This document shows positions 7,597 to 19,589 of a stretch of 64,000 nucleotides of DNA, piece by piece. Under the pieces are notes generated by a model, which was not told the origin of the DNA, did not search any database, and saw nothing but the letters and a program-made list of their open reading frames with translations. How positions within the stretch are numbered: position 1 is the stretch's first letter; the number at the start of each line of letters is the position of its first letter. A program made the position numbers and the translations under genes. The stretch is from Streptacidiphilus sp. PB12-B1b (lineage in GTDB: Bacteria > Actinomycetota > Actinomycetes > Streptomycetales > Streptomycetaceae). The stretch covers positions 7,440,001-7,504,000 of the forward strand of contig NZ_CP048405.1 of the NCBI RefSeq assembly GCF_014084125.1. Direction: 5' to 3'.

Positions 7597-8532
7597 TCAG
7601 TTCGCGTACTGCAGTTCCTGGATGCGCCGCCAGCGCTCGGTGATGGCCCGGTACGAGCGGGCCGCCAGCAGGGCGTCCCCCTCGCGCAGCGCGGCCACCC
7701 CGGCGGCGACCTGCCGGGCCGTGTGGTCCTCCGCCAGCGACGCCTCGGCCACCGCGTGCACCAGCCCGCCGTAGTCCAGCTCCACCAGGGAGCGCGGGTG
7801 GAACTCCTCCAGCCAGCGGCCGACCTCCTCGACCGCCTCCACCAGCGGCCCGTCGTCCAGGTTCTCCCGCAGCACCCGGAAGCCGCGGGCGAACCGCCGC
7901 CGGGCCTGGGCCATCGGCGTCCGGTAGCGCAGCACCGGCGCGGAGAGCCGCTTCACGCCGCCCGCGCCCTGCCCCTGCGGCTCGGCCCCCTCCGGCGGCT
8001 GCTGCGCCTGCTGGGCCTCCTGCGGCAGCGCCGGGACGAACTCCCGCTCGCCGTCGTCGAACAGCAGGAACCAGGAGACCGGGACGTTCCAGGTGCTGGT
8101 GAGGATCCACGGGCGGCCGTCCGGGTGGCGGGCCCGCCAGCGGTCCCAGTCGGCCTCGGCCTGGGCCCGCACCACCGGAGGCACCACGGCGTCCAGCAGC
8201 GGCGCGGGAAGGGCCGCCTGGAGCTCCTCCAGGGCGATCCAGCTGCGCAGCCGGGTCCGCCACGGGCAGAGGTAGGTGACGCCGTCCAGCTCGTGCACGA
8301 AGGCGTCGCCGCTCTCCCGCTCGGGCACCGCCATCGGCGGCACCGCGATCAGGTCGGCGAGCCGGCGGCGGCCCTCCTCCAGCGCCGTCCGCTGCTCGCC
8401 GGCCGGGTCGCGGCGGTCCTCGGCGTAGCCCTGCCAGTACGAGCGCTCCGGCTCCGGAAAGGCCGTCAGCGGCTCGTACACGCGCAAGTAGGCGGCGTAG
8501 GGGGGCCGCACCGAGGTCCGCAATGTAGGCAC
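7597..8532 (-). CDS. Conserved actinobacterial protein of unknown function
   Basis: 311 residues, soluble, no signal peptide or membrane segment. It is rich in Trp, Arg and Glu, with a central segment reading [18 protein letters not shown] and a Gln/Pro/Gly-rich spacer near residues 172-195. I recognise it only as the protein usually found between bldC and valine dehydrogenase in streptomycetes. GTG start; GACGAT six bases upstream suggests a leaderless mRNA. Confidence 0.8.
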   Translation of the reverse strand: MPTLRTSVRPPYAAYLRVYEPLTAFPEPERSYWQGYAEDRRDPAGEQRTALEEGRRRLADLIAVPPMAVPERESGDAFVHELDGVTYLCPWRTRLRSWIALEELQAALPAPLLDAVVPPVVRAQAEADWDRWRARHPDGRPWILTSTWNVPVSWFLLFDDGEREFVPALPQEAQQAQQPPEGAEPQGQGAGGVKRLSAPVLRYRTPMAQARRRFARGFRVLRENLDDGPLVEAVEEVGRWLEEFHPRSLVELDYGGLVHAVAEASLAEDHTARQVAAGVAALREGDALLAARSYRAITERWRRIQELQYAN

Positions 8533-8743
8533 GCCCGCATCGTCGCACGGAGACCGCCCGCTGTGGCCCGGAAGTGACGGGTACGTTCCGAGCGGGTGGG
8601 AGTTCGGCTACACCGCCCGCATCCGGGCCCGGGGGATCTACGCTGCTGCCATCCCGTTCGGGCCGCCGCCACAGGCGCCCACGGGGAGGGCGTCCGCACC
8701 ACACCCGCGGACGCCGTCCGAACAACGACATGGAGTCACCACC

Positions 8744-9904
8744 GTGACCAACGTCCAGGAGCGCTCCGGTGTGCTGCACCGGATCTTCGCGTCCGATTCC
8801 GCCTCGGCCCCCGGGGACGGCCATGAGCAGGTCGTCCTGTGCCACGACCGCGACAGCGGCCTGAAGGCCGTCATCGCCCTCCACTCCACCGCCCTGGGCC
8901 CCGCCCTGGGCGGCACCCGCTTCCACCCGTACGCCTCCGAGGAGGAGGCCGTGCAGGACGCGCTGAACCTGGCGCGGGGCATGTCCTACAAGAACGCCCT
9001 GGCCGGCCTGGACCTCGGCGGCGGTAAGGCGGTGATCATCGGCGACCCGGCCACGGCCGCCGAGGGCGGCATCAAGACCGAGGCGCTGCTGCGGGCCTAC
9101 GGCCGCTTCGTGCAGTCCCTGGGCGGCCGCTACATCACCGCCTGCGACGTCGGCACCTACGTCGCCGACATGGACGTGGTGGCCCGCGAGTGCGACTACG
9201 TGACCGGCCGCTCGCCGCAGTACGGCGGCGCCGGGGACTCCTCGGTGCTGACCGCCTTCGGCGTGTTCCAGGCCATGCGCGCCTGCGCCCAGCACCGCTG
9301 GGGCGCGCCCACCCTGGCCGGCCGCCGGGTCGGCGTGGCCGGGGTCGGCAAGGTCGGCCACTACCTGGTGCAGCACCTGGTGGAGGACGGCGCGCAGGTG
9401 GTGCTCACCGACGTCCGGGCGGACGCCGTGGAGCGGGTCCGGGCGGCGCACCCCGGGGTGGAGGTGGCCGCCGACGCCGAGGCCCTGATCCGGGCCCGCC
9501 TGGACGTCTACGCCCCCTGCGCGCTCGGCGGCGCGCTGGACGACGCCACCGTCGCCGCCCTGACCGCCTCGGTGGTCTGCGGCGCGGCCAACAACCAGCT
9601 CGCCCACGCCGGGGTCGAGAAGGACCTCGCCGACCGGGGCATCCTGTACGCGCCGGACTACCTGGTGAACGCGGGCGGGGTGATCCAGGTCGCGGACGAG
9701 ATAGAAGGCTTCGTCTTCGAGCGCGCCCAGGCCAAGGCCGCGAAGATCTTCGACACCACGCTGGAGATCTTCGCCCGGGCCCAGGCCGACGGCGTCCCCC
9801 CGGCGGTGGCCGCCGACCGGCTGGCCGAGCGGCGGATGGCCGACGTCGGCCGGCTGCGGTCGATCCTGGTCCCCGGCGGGCGCCCGAACGGCCGCCACAG
9901 CTGA
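8744..9904 (+). CDS. vdh: Valine (leucine/phenylalanine) dehydrogenase
   Basis: 386 residues of the Glu/Leu/Phe/Val dehydrogenase family: an N-terminal domain with [18 protein letters not shown] (substrate and catalytic lysines near 83 and 95), then an NAD-binding Rossmann fold with [11 protein letters not shown] and late CGAANNQL and [11 protein letters not shown] motifs. It catalyses NAD-dependent oxidative deamination of branched-chain amino acids; in streptomycetes this supplies 2-oxo acid precursors for branched fatty acids and polyketides. GTG start. A GC-rich hairpin follows. Confidence 0.95.
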   Translation: MTNVQERSGVLHRIFASDSASAPGDGHEQVVLCHDRDSGLKAVIALHSTALGPALGGTRFHPYASEEEAVQDALNLARGMSYKNALAGLDLGGGKAVIIGDPATAAEGGIKTEALLRAYGRFVQSLGGRYITACDVGTYVADMDVVARECDYVTGRSPQYGGAGDSSVLTAFGVFQAMRACAQHRWGAPTLAGRRVGVAGVGKVGHYLVQHLVEDGAQVVLTDVRADAVERVRAAHPGVEVAADAEALIRARLDVYAPCALGGALDDATVAALTASVVCGAANNQLAHAGVEKDLADRGILYAPDYLVNAGGVIQVADEIEGFVFERAQAKAAKIFDTTLEIFARAQADGVPPAVAADRLAERRMADVGRLRSILVPGGRPNGRHS

Positions 9905-9923
9905 CCGGCCGGGCGCGGCGGCA

Positions 9924-9942
9924 CCGGGGGCGCTGCCCCCGG
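9924..9942 (+). terminator. Terminator-like hairpin after vdh
   Basis: CCGGGGGC-GCT-GCCCCCGG, perfect 8-bp stem 20 nt after the stop; no U tract, as is common in this GC range. Confidence 0.55.
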
Positions 9943-10281
9943 CGGCGCCTCCGCGGGCGACAGGAACGGCGTTCTCACCTGCTGGCCCGAACGGTGGATA
10001 GCCGCTGCCCGTACGGGGGATAATCTTCCTGGGGCGATCCCCGTGACCGCCCCGGGAAGTGACCGGCGGAACCCGCCCGCTACCCTTGTGACCTGCAGCA
10101 ACACGGTCGTGAGTGGGAGCAGCGTGCGCAACGTCGCACGGGCGGCGTACCGTAGGGCGCTGTAAGCAGGTACCGTTATTGCTCAAAGGACCGGCCCTCT
10201 CACTTGTGAGGGGTCGTTTCTCAATCATGAACGCGTGTCAAGACTCGGGGCCATGAGCCCCGTCGTTGAGGGGGTCGAGCC
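9943..10281 (+). other. Leader region of the DUF3073 gene
   Basis: 339 bp without an ORF. It contains a hairpin at 10196-10213 (CCTCTCAC/GTGAGGGG) followed by a T-rich stretch, which could be an attenuator or the end of a small RNA. A second hairpin CGGGGC-CATGA-GCCCCG (10246-10262) lies just before the GAGGGGG ribosome site. Confidence 0.5.
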
Positions 10282-10536
10282 ATGGGGCGCGGCCGGGCCA
10301 AGGCCAAGCAGGCAAAGGTCGCCCGCCAGCTGAAGTACGGCGACGTGGGTTTCGATCCAACCCGTCTGGCCAACGAGCTGGGCGTGTCGTCTTCGAACGA
10401 GTCGGTCAATCCGCGGCGATTCGATGACGACGAGGACGATGATCCCTACGCGTCGTACGCGAAGCTGTACAACGGCGATGACGACGATGAGGATGATGAG
10501 GACGAGACTGAGGTCCCGTACCGCAAACACGCCTGA
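10282..10536 (+). CDS. DUF3073 family protein
   Basis: 84 residues. Basic N-terminus MGRGRAKAKQAKVARQLKY, a conserved middle GDVGFDPTRLANELG, and a strongly acidic C-terminus with runs of Asp/Glu. Function unknown; the basic/acidic split suggests nucleic-acid or protein interaction. GAGGGGG lies 8 nt before the ATG. It sits between vdh and purM as in other streptomycetes. Confidence 0.9.
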   Translation: MGRGRAKAKQAKVARQLKYGDVGFDPTRLANELGVSSSNESVNPRRFDDDEDDDPYASYAKLYNGDDDDEDDEDETEVPYRKHA

Positions 10537-10707
10537 ATTCGTCCATACAGTCGAGGAGCCGATCCGGTGGCAGCCGGGTCGGCTGTTCGGCGTTGAGCGG
10601 CGCCGACCGACGGGCCGCGGCCTGCCGACCGGCCGCAGCCGGGCGGCGGTGTCCTGCGGTGTTCCGCGCGGGCGCGGCGACGGTCCGGCCGCCGCGCCCG
10701 GCGCCGG

Positions 10708-11796
10708 TCAGGCCCCGTACGCCCCGTAGAGGGCGGCTCCGCCGTTGTCCCACTCGCCGCCGCGCTCGACGATGTCGCCGAGCAGCCAGGCCTCGACGTC
10801 CCGGTCGGCCAGGACCGCCAGCACGGCGTCCACCGACTCCGGCGGGACCACGGCGACCATGCCGACGCCCATGTTGAGGGTCTTCTCGATCTCCAGCGTC
10901 TCCATCCGGCCGACCTCGGCGACGGTGCGGAAGACCGGCAACGGGTTCCAGGTGCCGCGGTCCAGCCGGGCGTGCAGCCCGTCCGGGATCACCCGGGCCA
11001 GGTTGGCCGCCAGGCCGCCGCCGGTGACGTGGGAGAAGGCGTGGATCTCGGTGGAGCGGGCCAGCGCCAGGCAGTCCAGGGAGTAGATCCGGGTGGGCTC
11101 GAGCAGCTCCTCGCCCAGGGTCCGGCCGAACTCCTCGACCTGGCGGTCCAGCTTCCAGCCGGCCTGGTTCAGCAGCACGTGCCGGACCAGCGAGTAGCCG
11201 TTGGAGTGCAGCCCGGAGGCGGCCATGGCGATCACCACGTCCCCGGCCCGCACCCGGTGCGCGCCGAGCAGGGCGTCCGCCTCGACCACGCCGGTGCCTG
11301 CGCCCGCGACGTCGTACTCGTCCGGGCCGAGCAGCCCGGGGTGCTCGGCGGTCTCGCCGCCGACCAAGGCGCAGCCGGCCAGGACGCAGCCCTCGGCGAT
11401 GCCCTTGACGATCTGCGCGACCCGCTCCGGGTGGACCTTGCCGACGCAGATGTAGTCGGTCATGAACAGCGGCTCGGCGCCGCAGACCACCAGGTCGTCC
11501 ACGACCATGCCGACCAGGTCGTGGCCGATGGTGTCGTGCTTGTCCAGGGCGGCGGCCAGGGCCACCTTGGTGCCGACGCCGTCGGTGGCCGAGGCCAGCA
11601 GCGGCCGCTCGTAGCGCTTGAGGGCGCTGGCGTCGAACAGCCCGGCGAAGCCGCCGATGCCGCCGACCACCTCGGGCCGGGTGGCCTTGCCGACCCACTG
11701 CTTCATCAGCTGGACGGCGAGGTCGCCCGCCTCGATGGAGACGCCGGCGGCGGCGTAGGTCGCCCCGCCGTTCGCGCTGCTGGTCTGGTCGCTCAC
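10708..11796 (-). CDS. purM: Phosphoribosylformylglycinamidine cyclo-ligase (AIR synthetase)
   Basis: 362 residues, slightly longer than the usual ~345. It converts FGAM and ATP to AIR, the fifth step of purine synthesis. The conserved N-terminal YAAAGVSIEAGD, GIGGFAGLFD, ATDGVGTK and DLVGMVVDDL motifs are all present. GTG start with only a weak upstream AAAGGG. It lies 44 nt downstream of purF on the same strand and is likely co-transcribed. Confidence 0.96.
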   Translation of the reverse strand: MSDQTSSANGGATYAAAGVSIEAGDLAVQLMKQWVGKATRPEVVGGIGGFAGLFDASALKRYERPLLASATDGVGTKVALAAALDKHDTIGHDLVGMVVDDLVVCGAEPLFMTDYICVGKVHPERVAQIVKGIAEGCVLAGCALVGGETAEHPGLLGPDEYDVAGAGTGVVEADALLGAHRVRAGDVVIAMAASGLHSNGYSLVRHVLLNQAGWKLDRQVEEFGRTLGEELLEPTRIYSLDCLALARSTEIHAFSHVTGGGLAANLARVIPDGLHARLDRGTWNPLPVFRTVAEVGRMETLEIEKTLNMGVGMVAVVPPESVDAVLAVLADRDVEAWLLGDIVERGGEWDNGGAALYGAYGA

Positions 11797-11840
11797 AGGA
11801 ACGGCCCTTTCGGGTCGGGAGGGTGGAGAGGGTGAGGGCG

Positions 11841-13424
11841 TTACGGTCGGCGCAGGGCGTCGGCGGCCCCTATGCCGCCGAGCATGGACTGCACGCCGTC
11901 GGCGTCCGTGCGGTGCTTGCCCGCGCCGCGCACCGCCGGGGGCTGCCCGGCGGAGGCGATCTCGGCCTCCAGCAGGTGCTTGCCGAGCAGCTCCGGATCG
12001 GGCAGCTCCATCGGGTACTCACCGGTGAAGCAGGCCGTGCAGAGCCGCTCGCGGGGCTGGTCGGTGGCCTCGACCATGCCCTCGGTGGAGATGAAGGCGA
12101 GCGAGTCCGCGCCCAGGGAGGCGCCGATCTCCTCGACCGACAGCCCGTTGGCGATCAGCTCGGCCCGGGTGGCGAAGTCGATGCCGAAGAAGCAGGGCCA
12201 CTTGATCGGCGGCGAGGAGATCCGGATGTGGACCTCGGCCGCACCGGCCTCGCGCAGCATCCGGACCAGGGCGCGCTGGGTGTTGCCGCGGACGATGGAG
12301 TCGTCCACGACCACCAGCCGCTTGCCGCGGATGACGTCCTTCAGCGGGTTCAGCTTGAGCCGGATGCCCAGCTGTCGGATGGTCTGGTTGGGCTGGATGA
12401 AGGTCCGGCCCACGTAGGCGTTCTTGACCAGCCCGGAGCCGTAGGGGATGCCGCTGGCCTCGGCGTAGCCGATGGCGGCCGGGGTGCCCGACTCGGGAGT
12501 CGCTATCACCAGGTCGGCCTCGGCCGGGGCCTCCTTGGCCAGCCGGCGGCCCATCTCGACACGCGAGAGGTGCACGTTGCGCCCGGCGATGGTGGTGTCC
12601 GGGCGGGCCAGGTAGACGTACTCGAAGACGCAGCCCTTGGGCTTGGCCTCGGCGAAGCGGGAGGTGCGCAGGCCGTTCTCGTCCACGGCGATCAGCTCGC
12701 CGGGCTCGACCTCGCGGATGAAGGAGGCGCCGACGATGTCCAGCGCGGCGGTCTCCGAGGCGATGACCCAGCCGCGCTCCAGCCGACCCAGCACCAGCGG
12801 GCGGATGCCCTGCGGGTCGCGGGCGGCGTAGAGGGTCTGCTCGTCCATGAAGACCAGCGAGAAGGCGCCCTTGACCTTGGGCAGGACCTGCTGCGCGGTC
12901 TCCTCTATGGTCAGCTCCGGGGAGCCCGCCAGCAGCGCGGTGACCAGGTCGGTGTCATTGGTGACGGCCGACCGGCCGGAGCGCGAGATGTGCTGCTCGC
13001 CGGGCAGGTCGGCGACCATCTGCGCCAGCTCGGCAGTGTTCACCAGGTTGCCGTTGTGGCCGAGCGCCAGCGAACCGTGGGCGGTCGCCCGGAAGGTCGG
13101 CTGGGCGTTCTCCCACACCGAGGAGCCGGTGGTGGAGTAGCGGGCGTGCCCGACGGCGATATGGCCGACGAGCGCGCCCAGGGAAGTCTCGTCGAAGACC
13201 TGCGAGACCAGGCCCATGTCCTTGTAGACGAGGATCTGCGAGCCGTTACTCACTGCGATGCCCGCGGACTCCTGTCCGCGGTGCTGCAGGGCGTACAGCC
13301 CGAAATAGGTGAGTTTGGCGACCTCTTCACCGGGGGCCCAGACACCGAAGACACCGCAGGCGTCCTGGGGGCCCTTCTCGCCGGGAAGGAGGTCATGGCT
13401 GAGTCGTCCGTCACCGCGTGGCAC
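11841..13424 (-). CDS. purF: Amidophosphoribosyltransferase
   Basis: 527 residues from the GTG at 13422-13424. A 22-residue propeptide precedes Cys23 of DACGVFGVWAP, the N-terminal nucleophile of the class II glutamine amidotransferase domain. The C-terminal half carries the PRPP loop VVVDDSIVRGNTQRALV and cysteines (WPCFFGID, CTACF) of the [4Fe-4S] type of PurF. It commits PRPP and glutamine to purine synthesis. An upstream in-frame GTG would add 16 unconserved residues. TAGACT ends 7 nt before the chosen GTG with no ribosome site, so a leaderless transcript is likely. Confidence 0.96.
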   Translation of the reverse strand: MPRGDGRLSHDLLPGEKGPQDACGVFGVWAPGEEVAKLTYFGLYALQHRGQESAGIAVSNGSQILVYKDMGLVSQVFDETSLGALVGHIAVGHARYSTTGSSVWENAQPTFRATAHGSLALGHNGNLVNTAELAQMVADLPGEQHISRSGRSAVTNDTDLVTALLAGSPELTIEETAQQVLPKVKGAFSLVFMDEQTLYAARDPQGIRPLVLGRLERGWVIASETAALDIVGASFIREVEPGELIAVDENGLRTSRFAEAKPKGCVFEYVYLARPDTTIAGRNVHLSRVEMGRRLAKEAPAEADLVIATPESGTPAAIGYAEASGIPYGSGLVKNAYVGRTFIQPNQTIRQLGIRLKLNPLKDVIRGKRLVVVDDSIVRGNTQRALVRMLREAGAAEVHIRISSPPIKWPCFFGIDFATRAELIANGLSVEEIGASLGADSLAFISTEGMVEATDQPRERLCTACFTGEYPMELPDPELLGKHLLEAEIASAGQPPAVRGAGKHRTDADGVQSMLGGIGAADALRRP

Positions 13425-13524
13425 GCTACCGAGTCTAGGGCAGTCCGGCGGTAGCAGCCGAACGGGGGACAACCGCAGGTCACGGCCCGGGTTGTGGACA
13501 CGCGTAGATCCGTGCCCTGCGGAC

Positions 13525-14451
13525 TCAGCCCATCACGGGCAGTAGCGAGGAGAGGTCGCTGCGCTCGCCACTGGCCGTGAGTTGCGCCACGTCGCCGTCG
13601 GCGCCAGTGGCCCGGGCCCAGCTGGTGCGGCCGGACGCGAGCCGGATCCAGGCCAGCGGCGTGGTCTCCACCACGTTGGGCGGGGTGCCCCGGGTGTGCC
13701 GCGGGCCTTGGACGCACTGGACCACCGCGAACGGCGGGATCCGCAGCTCCACGGCGCCGCCGGGGGCCTGCACCGCCAACGTGTCGGCCAGCAGCCGGAC
13801 CACGCTGGCCAGCGCCTGCCGGTCGTGCCGGAAGCCGTCGGCCGGGCCGAAACCGGCCGGATCGGCGCGGGCCAGGGCGTCGGCCAGGTCGTCGGCGTGG
13901 ACGACGGCCTCCACCAGCCGGGTGACCAGGAAGTCGCCGAGCAGCATCGTCCCGTAGCGGGTGGGCAGCCGCAGCTCGGCCGGGTGGTCCCCGTCCAGCA
14001 GCCGCAGCGCCCGCCGGACGGCGGCCTCCAGCGCGGCGGCCACCTCGGCGGGCGCCCCGCCGAACGGCTGCCCGGCGTCGGCGCCGGTGTCGTGCCCGGC
14101 GTCGGGCTGCCCGGCGTCGGCGCCGGTGCGCTGCCGGGCGCGGTCGGCGACGGCCGGGGCGGCGGTGCGGGTGGCCGTCACCCAGTCGGTGGGCGACAGC
14201 GGCGGGCCGTCGGCGGCCGGGAGGCCCAGCCGGTCGGTGAGCGCGTCGAAGGCGCTGCCCAGGTGGGCGACCAGCTCCCGTACCCGCCATCCGTCCAGCC
14301 GGGTGGGCGCGGCCAGCAGCTGTTCGGCGTCGGCGCGCTCGCACAGCCCGTGGACGGCGTCCACCAGCGCCTGGGCCTGCCCGCGCAGGGCGTCGCGGGT
14401 CCGGGCGGGGTCGTAGGTGCGGACGCGCACGCGGCGGGCGGCAGACGGCAT
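13525..14451 (-). CDS. Maleylpyruvate-isomerase-like / sterol-carrier family protein
   Basis: 308 residues. The N-terminal ~210 form a DinB-like mycothiol-dependent MDMPI helical domain (LDGWRVRELVAHLGSAFDALTDRL). The C-terminal ~90 resemble the actinobacterial sterol-carrier extension (ELRIPPFAVVQCVQG...TWARATG). The role is unknown; the family suggests thiol transfer or detoxification. A near-duplicated GVGAG/ADAGQPDAG stretch lies in the linker around 14070-14130. TAGGCT six bases before the ATG implies a leaderless start. It lies upstream of purF with a 100-bp gap. Confidence 0.85.
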   Translation of the reverse strand: MPSAARRVRVRTYDPARTRDALRGQAQALVDAVHGLCERADAEQLLAAPTRLDGWRVRELVAHLGSAFDALTDRLGLPAADGPPLSPTDWVTATRTAAPAVADRARQRTGADAGQPDAGHDTGADAGQPFGGAPAEVAAALEAAVRRALRLLDGDHPAELRLPTRYGTMLLGDFLVTRLVEAVVHADDLADALARADPAGFGPADGFRHDRQALASVVRLLADTLAVQAPGGAVELRIPPFAVVQCVQGPRHTRGTPPNVVETTPLAWIRLASGRTSWARATGADGDVAQLTASGERSDLSSLLPVMG

Positions 14452-14528
14452 GCGGCGAGCCTAGGGGCGGACCGGCCCACGCCGCCAGGCCGCTCCCCCG
14501 CGCCCGCGCCCGCGCGCGGCCATAGAGG

Positions 14529-15410
14529 TCAGGCCGGTGCGGGCGGGGTGACGTGGCGCAGCTTGTCCGGGTTGCGGATCACCCGGATGCCGGTGATGCC
14601 GCGCTCGTCCACCTCCGCGCACAGGACGCTGTCCGGTACCGCGCCGGAGAGCACCAGCACCCCGGGCGCGCCGTTGACGTCCACCAGCTGCACCGACATG
14701 TCCGGCAGCGGGCGGTTGACCAGGATGCCGAAGATCCAGCGGGCCACCTTGTCGGCGCCGACGATCGGGCGCAGCGCGGCGCGGATCTTGCCGCCGCCGT
14801 CGCTCCACAGCGTGACGTCGGGCGCGAGCAGCGCCATCATCCGGTTCAGGTCGCCGCCCACACAGGCCGCCAGGAACTCGTCGGTGACCCGGCGGCGCAC
14901 CTCGGCCGGGGCCTGGTAGCGCGGCTTGCGGGCCTGCACCGCCGAGCGGGCGCGGTGGCCGACCTGCCGCACCGACGCCTCGGTGCGCTCCAGCATCCCG
15001 GCGATCTCGGCGTACGCGAAGCCGAAGACCTCCTTGAGCACGAAGACGGCGCGCTCCAGCGGCGAGAGCGACTCCAGCACCACCAGCACCGCCAGCGAGA
15101 CCTGCTCGGCCTGCTCCACCCCCTCGCCGGCGTCGGGGGCGGTCACCAGCGGCTCGGGCAGCCACGGCCCGACGTACGCCTCGCGCTGGGCGGCGGCCGA
15201 GCCGAGCCGGTTGAGCGAGAGGTTGGTGACGGTCCTGGCCAGGTAGGCCCGGGGCTGGGCGACGGCGGCGGTGTCCACCCGGCTCCAGCTGAGCCAGGCG
15301 TCCTGCAGGATGTCCTCGGCGTCGGTGGCGCTGCCCAGCATCCGGTAGGCGATGCCGAACAGCACCCGCCGGTGCTCCTGGAACAGGGTGAGGGCGGCGT
15401 CGTCGGTCAC
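14529..15410 (-). CDS. ECF41-like RNA polymerase sigma factor (SigJ type) with SnoaL-like tail
   Basis: 293 residues from the GTG at 15408-15410. Region 2 (FGIAYRMLGSATDAEDILQDAWLSW) and region 4 (LSPLERAVFVLKEVFGFAYAEIAGML) are followed by a ~110-residue SnoaL/NTF2-like domain (DEFLAACVGGDLNRMMALLAPDVTLWSDGGGK), the arrangement of ECF41 factors, in which the tail modulates activity. ECF41 genes usually neighbour a carboxymuconolactone-decarboxylase or oxidoreductase-type gene; none is seen here. The next gene on the same strand encodes a secreted propeller. Confidence 0.88.
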   Translation of the reverse strand: MTDDAALTLFQEHRRVLFGIAYRMLGSATDAEDILQDAWLSWSRVDTAAVAQPRAYLARTVTNLSLNRLGSAAAQREAYVGPWLPEPLVTAPDAGEGVEQAEQVSLAVLVVLESLSPLERAVFVLKEVFGFAYAEIAGMLERTEASVRQVGHRARSAVQARKPRYQAPAEVRRRVTDEFLAACVGGDLNRMMALLAPDVTLWSDGGGKIRAALRPIVGADKVARWIFGILVNRPLPDMSVQLVDVNGAPGVLVLSGAVPDSVLCAEVDERGITGIRVIRNPDKLRHVTPPAPA

Positions 15411-15494
15411 GCCCGCGAAGGTACCGCACCCGCGCCGCCGGGCCCGGACCGAGTGCGGTCCGGGCCCGGCGGGCACGGTCGGGGCGGTGCGGGG

Positions 15495-16415
15495 TCAGCC
15501 GCGGTAGGCGGCCAGGCCGGTGTAGGTGGAGACCTGGACCGGGTTGTGCGAGCCGCTCACGACCAGGGTGTCGATGCCGTCGGGGGTGCGGAAGGCGATG
15601 GTGCTGCCGTTCGGCGACCAGGTGGGCTCGGTGTAGTAGCTGGTGCCGTGCGGGGTGAGGTCCCGGACGGTGGCCTTGGTCTGGCCGAAGGTCTCCTCGA
15701 AGATGTGGTCGTGTCCGGCGACCGAGCGGACGAAGACGACCTCGTCGCCGTCGGGCGAGAGCGCCGGCTCGGAGCCCTTGACCAGCACGCCGCCCTGCTG
15801 CCGCAGGTAGTCGTCGCGGATGTAGACGTCGCCGGTGCGGGTGTTCTCGTAGACGGCGCTGCCGTAGCCCCCGGCGGCGTTCGGCCAGGTGTTGCCGGTC
15901 TGCGGCAGGCTGGTCTCGCCCTCGCCGAAGTAGTGCTCCAGCGGCAGCAGCGCCGGGGTGGCGTCGTGGGCGGTGGCGACCACGGTCTCCAGCCGGGTGG
16001 TACCGCTCTTCTCGGCGGCGAAGATCAGGTTGTCCTTGGCCGGGACGCCGTCGGAGGCGGCGGCGACCTGCCAGGTCGGGTGGGACCAGGTCTGCCGGCC
16101 GGGGTTCTTGGCGACGGTGACCCGGCCGGTGCCGTTGGCGTTGGCGACGTCCAGGTTGCCGCTGCCGTCGATGAACGCGGCCTTGCTGCCGCTGGGGTTC
16201 CAGGCCAGGTCGCGGACGGTCACGCCGAAGTCGACCCGGGTGCCGTTCATGACGACGTACCTGGTGCCGTCGCTGATGGTCAGGCCGTTGCCCTTGGTGC
16301 CGTTGACGGCGGCGGGGGCGTGGGCGGTGGCGGCGTCGGCGACGGTGGGCAGCAGCGCGGTGACGGCTGCGGTGAGGACGACGGCGGCGGCGGTGCGGCG
16401 GAGGCGGGCAGACAT
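15495..16415 (-). CDS. Secreted WD40/PD40-like beta-propeller protein
   Basis: 306 residues. Signal peptide at 1-28 (MSARLRRTAAAVVLTAAVTA...VADAATA). The mature part has several TolB/PD40-like blades with repeated motifs of the type LAWNPSGSKAAFI, PALSPDGDEVVFV and PTWSPNGSTIAFR. Predicted extracellular; ligand unknown. Start chosen at the ATG with AAGGACA upstream and directly followed by the signal sequence, rather than the longer open frame. It lies upstream of the ECF gene on the same strand (84-nt gap). Confidence 0.85.
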   Translation of the reverse strand: MSARLRRTAAAVVLTAAVTALLPTVADAATAHAPAAVNGTKGNGLTISDGTRYVVMNGTRVDFGVTVRDLAWNPSGSKAAFIDGSGNLDVANANGTGRVTVAKNPGRQTWSHPTWQVAAASDGVPAKDNLIFAAEKSGTTRLETVVATAHDATPALLPLEHYFGEGETSLPQTGNTWPNAAGGYGSAVYENTRTGDVYIRDDYLRQQGGVLVKGSEPALSPDGDEVVFVRSVAGHDHIFEETFGQTKATVRDLTPHGTSYYTEPTWSPNGSTIAFRTPDGIDTLVVSGSHNPVQVSTYTGLAAYRG

Positions 16416-16602
16416 GGCGTGTCCTTGGGGTGAGTGGATGGCTGTGCCGGTCGCTGAGCCGCGCCGCCACGGTCGGGTGGTGCCCACCCGTTCGATCGTT
16501 GCTGCTCGGTGCGATGAGAGAAGCCTGTCAGCCGAAGATCGTGGAACTGTCGGCCTCCTGTCACAGCGGCGCAACAGCCGCCGCCTCCGCCCGGACATGC
16601 CA

Positions 16603-16632
16603 CTGCCCCCGCGACCGTGGTCACGGGGGCAG
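16603..16632 (-). terminator. Terminator of the purSQL operon
   Basis: CTGCCCCCG (16603-16611) pairs with CGGGGGCAG (16624-16632), with further pairing in the loop, 25 nt beyond the purL stop. Confidence 0.75.
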
Positions 16633-16656
16633 CGGCGCATGCCAGTTGACGGATCG

Positions 16657-18911
<2,255 letters not shown>

Positions 18912-18912
<1 letters not shown>

Positions 18913-19589
18913 CAGGCGTTCACCAGCTGCTTCAGGATCGAGGCGAAGAAACCGAGGCCCTCGGTGCCGGGGCCGGTCAGCGGCTCCACCGCGTGCTCGG
19001 GGTGCGGCATGAGGCCGACGACGTTGCCCGCCGCGTTGCTGATGCCGGCGATGTCCCGGTACGAGCCGTTGGGGTTGACGTCCAGGTAGCGGGCGACCAC
19101 CCGGCCCTCCGCCTCCAGCGCGTCCAGGGTGCGCTCGTCGGCGACGAAGCGGCCCTCGCCGTTCTTCAGCGGGACGGTGATCTCCGCGTTGGGCACGTAG
19201 GCGCCGGTCCAGGCGGTGGCGGTGTTCTCGATCCGCAGCCGCTGGTCGCGGCAGACGAAGTGCAGGCTGTCGTTGCGGGTCAGCGCGCCCGGCAGCAGGT
19301 GCGACTCGCACAGCACCTGGAAGCCGTTGCAGATGCCGAGCACCGGCAGGCCGACGGCGGCCTGCTCGATGATCGTCCCCATCACCGGGGAGAACCGGGA
19401 GATGGCGCCGCAGCGCAGGTAGTCGCCGTACGAGAAGCCGCCCGGCAGCACCACCGCGTCGACCTGGTGCAGGTCCTTGTCGCGGTGCCACAGCGCGACC
19501 GGCTCGCCGCCGGCCAGCCGCACCGCGCGCTGCGCGTCGCGGTCGTCCAGCGAGCCGGGGAAGGTGACGACGCCAATGCGGGCTGTCAC
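18912..19589 (-). CDS. purQ: Phosphoribosylformylglycinamidine synthase subunit PurQ
   Basis: 225 residues. Class I glutamine amidotransferase: nucleophile Cys87 in [10 protein letters not shown], and His/Glu in the C-terminal [10 protein letters not shown]. It delivers ammonia to PurL. The GTG start overlaps the purS stop by four bases (GTGA); the stop overlaps purL. Confidence 0.97.

Noticed and set aside
7397..10228. 943-residue minus-strand open frame opposite vdh
   Set aside because: Shadow of vdh and of the unknown gene in another frame; no domain.
11823..13454. 543-residue plus-strand open frame opposite purF
   Set aside because: Antisense shadow; the minus strand carries complete PurF including the Cys23 nucleophile.
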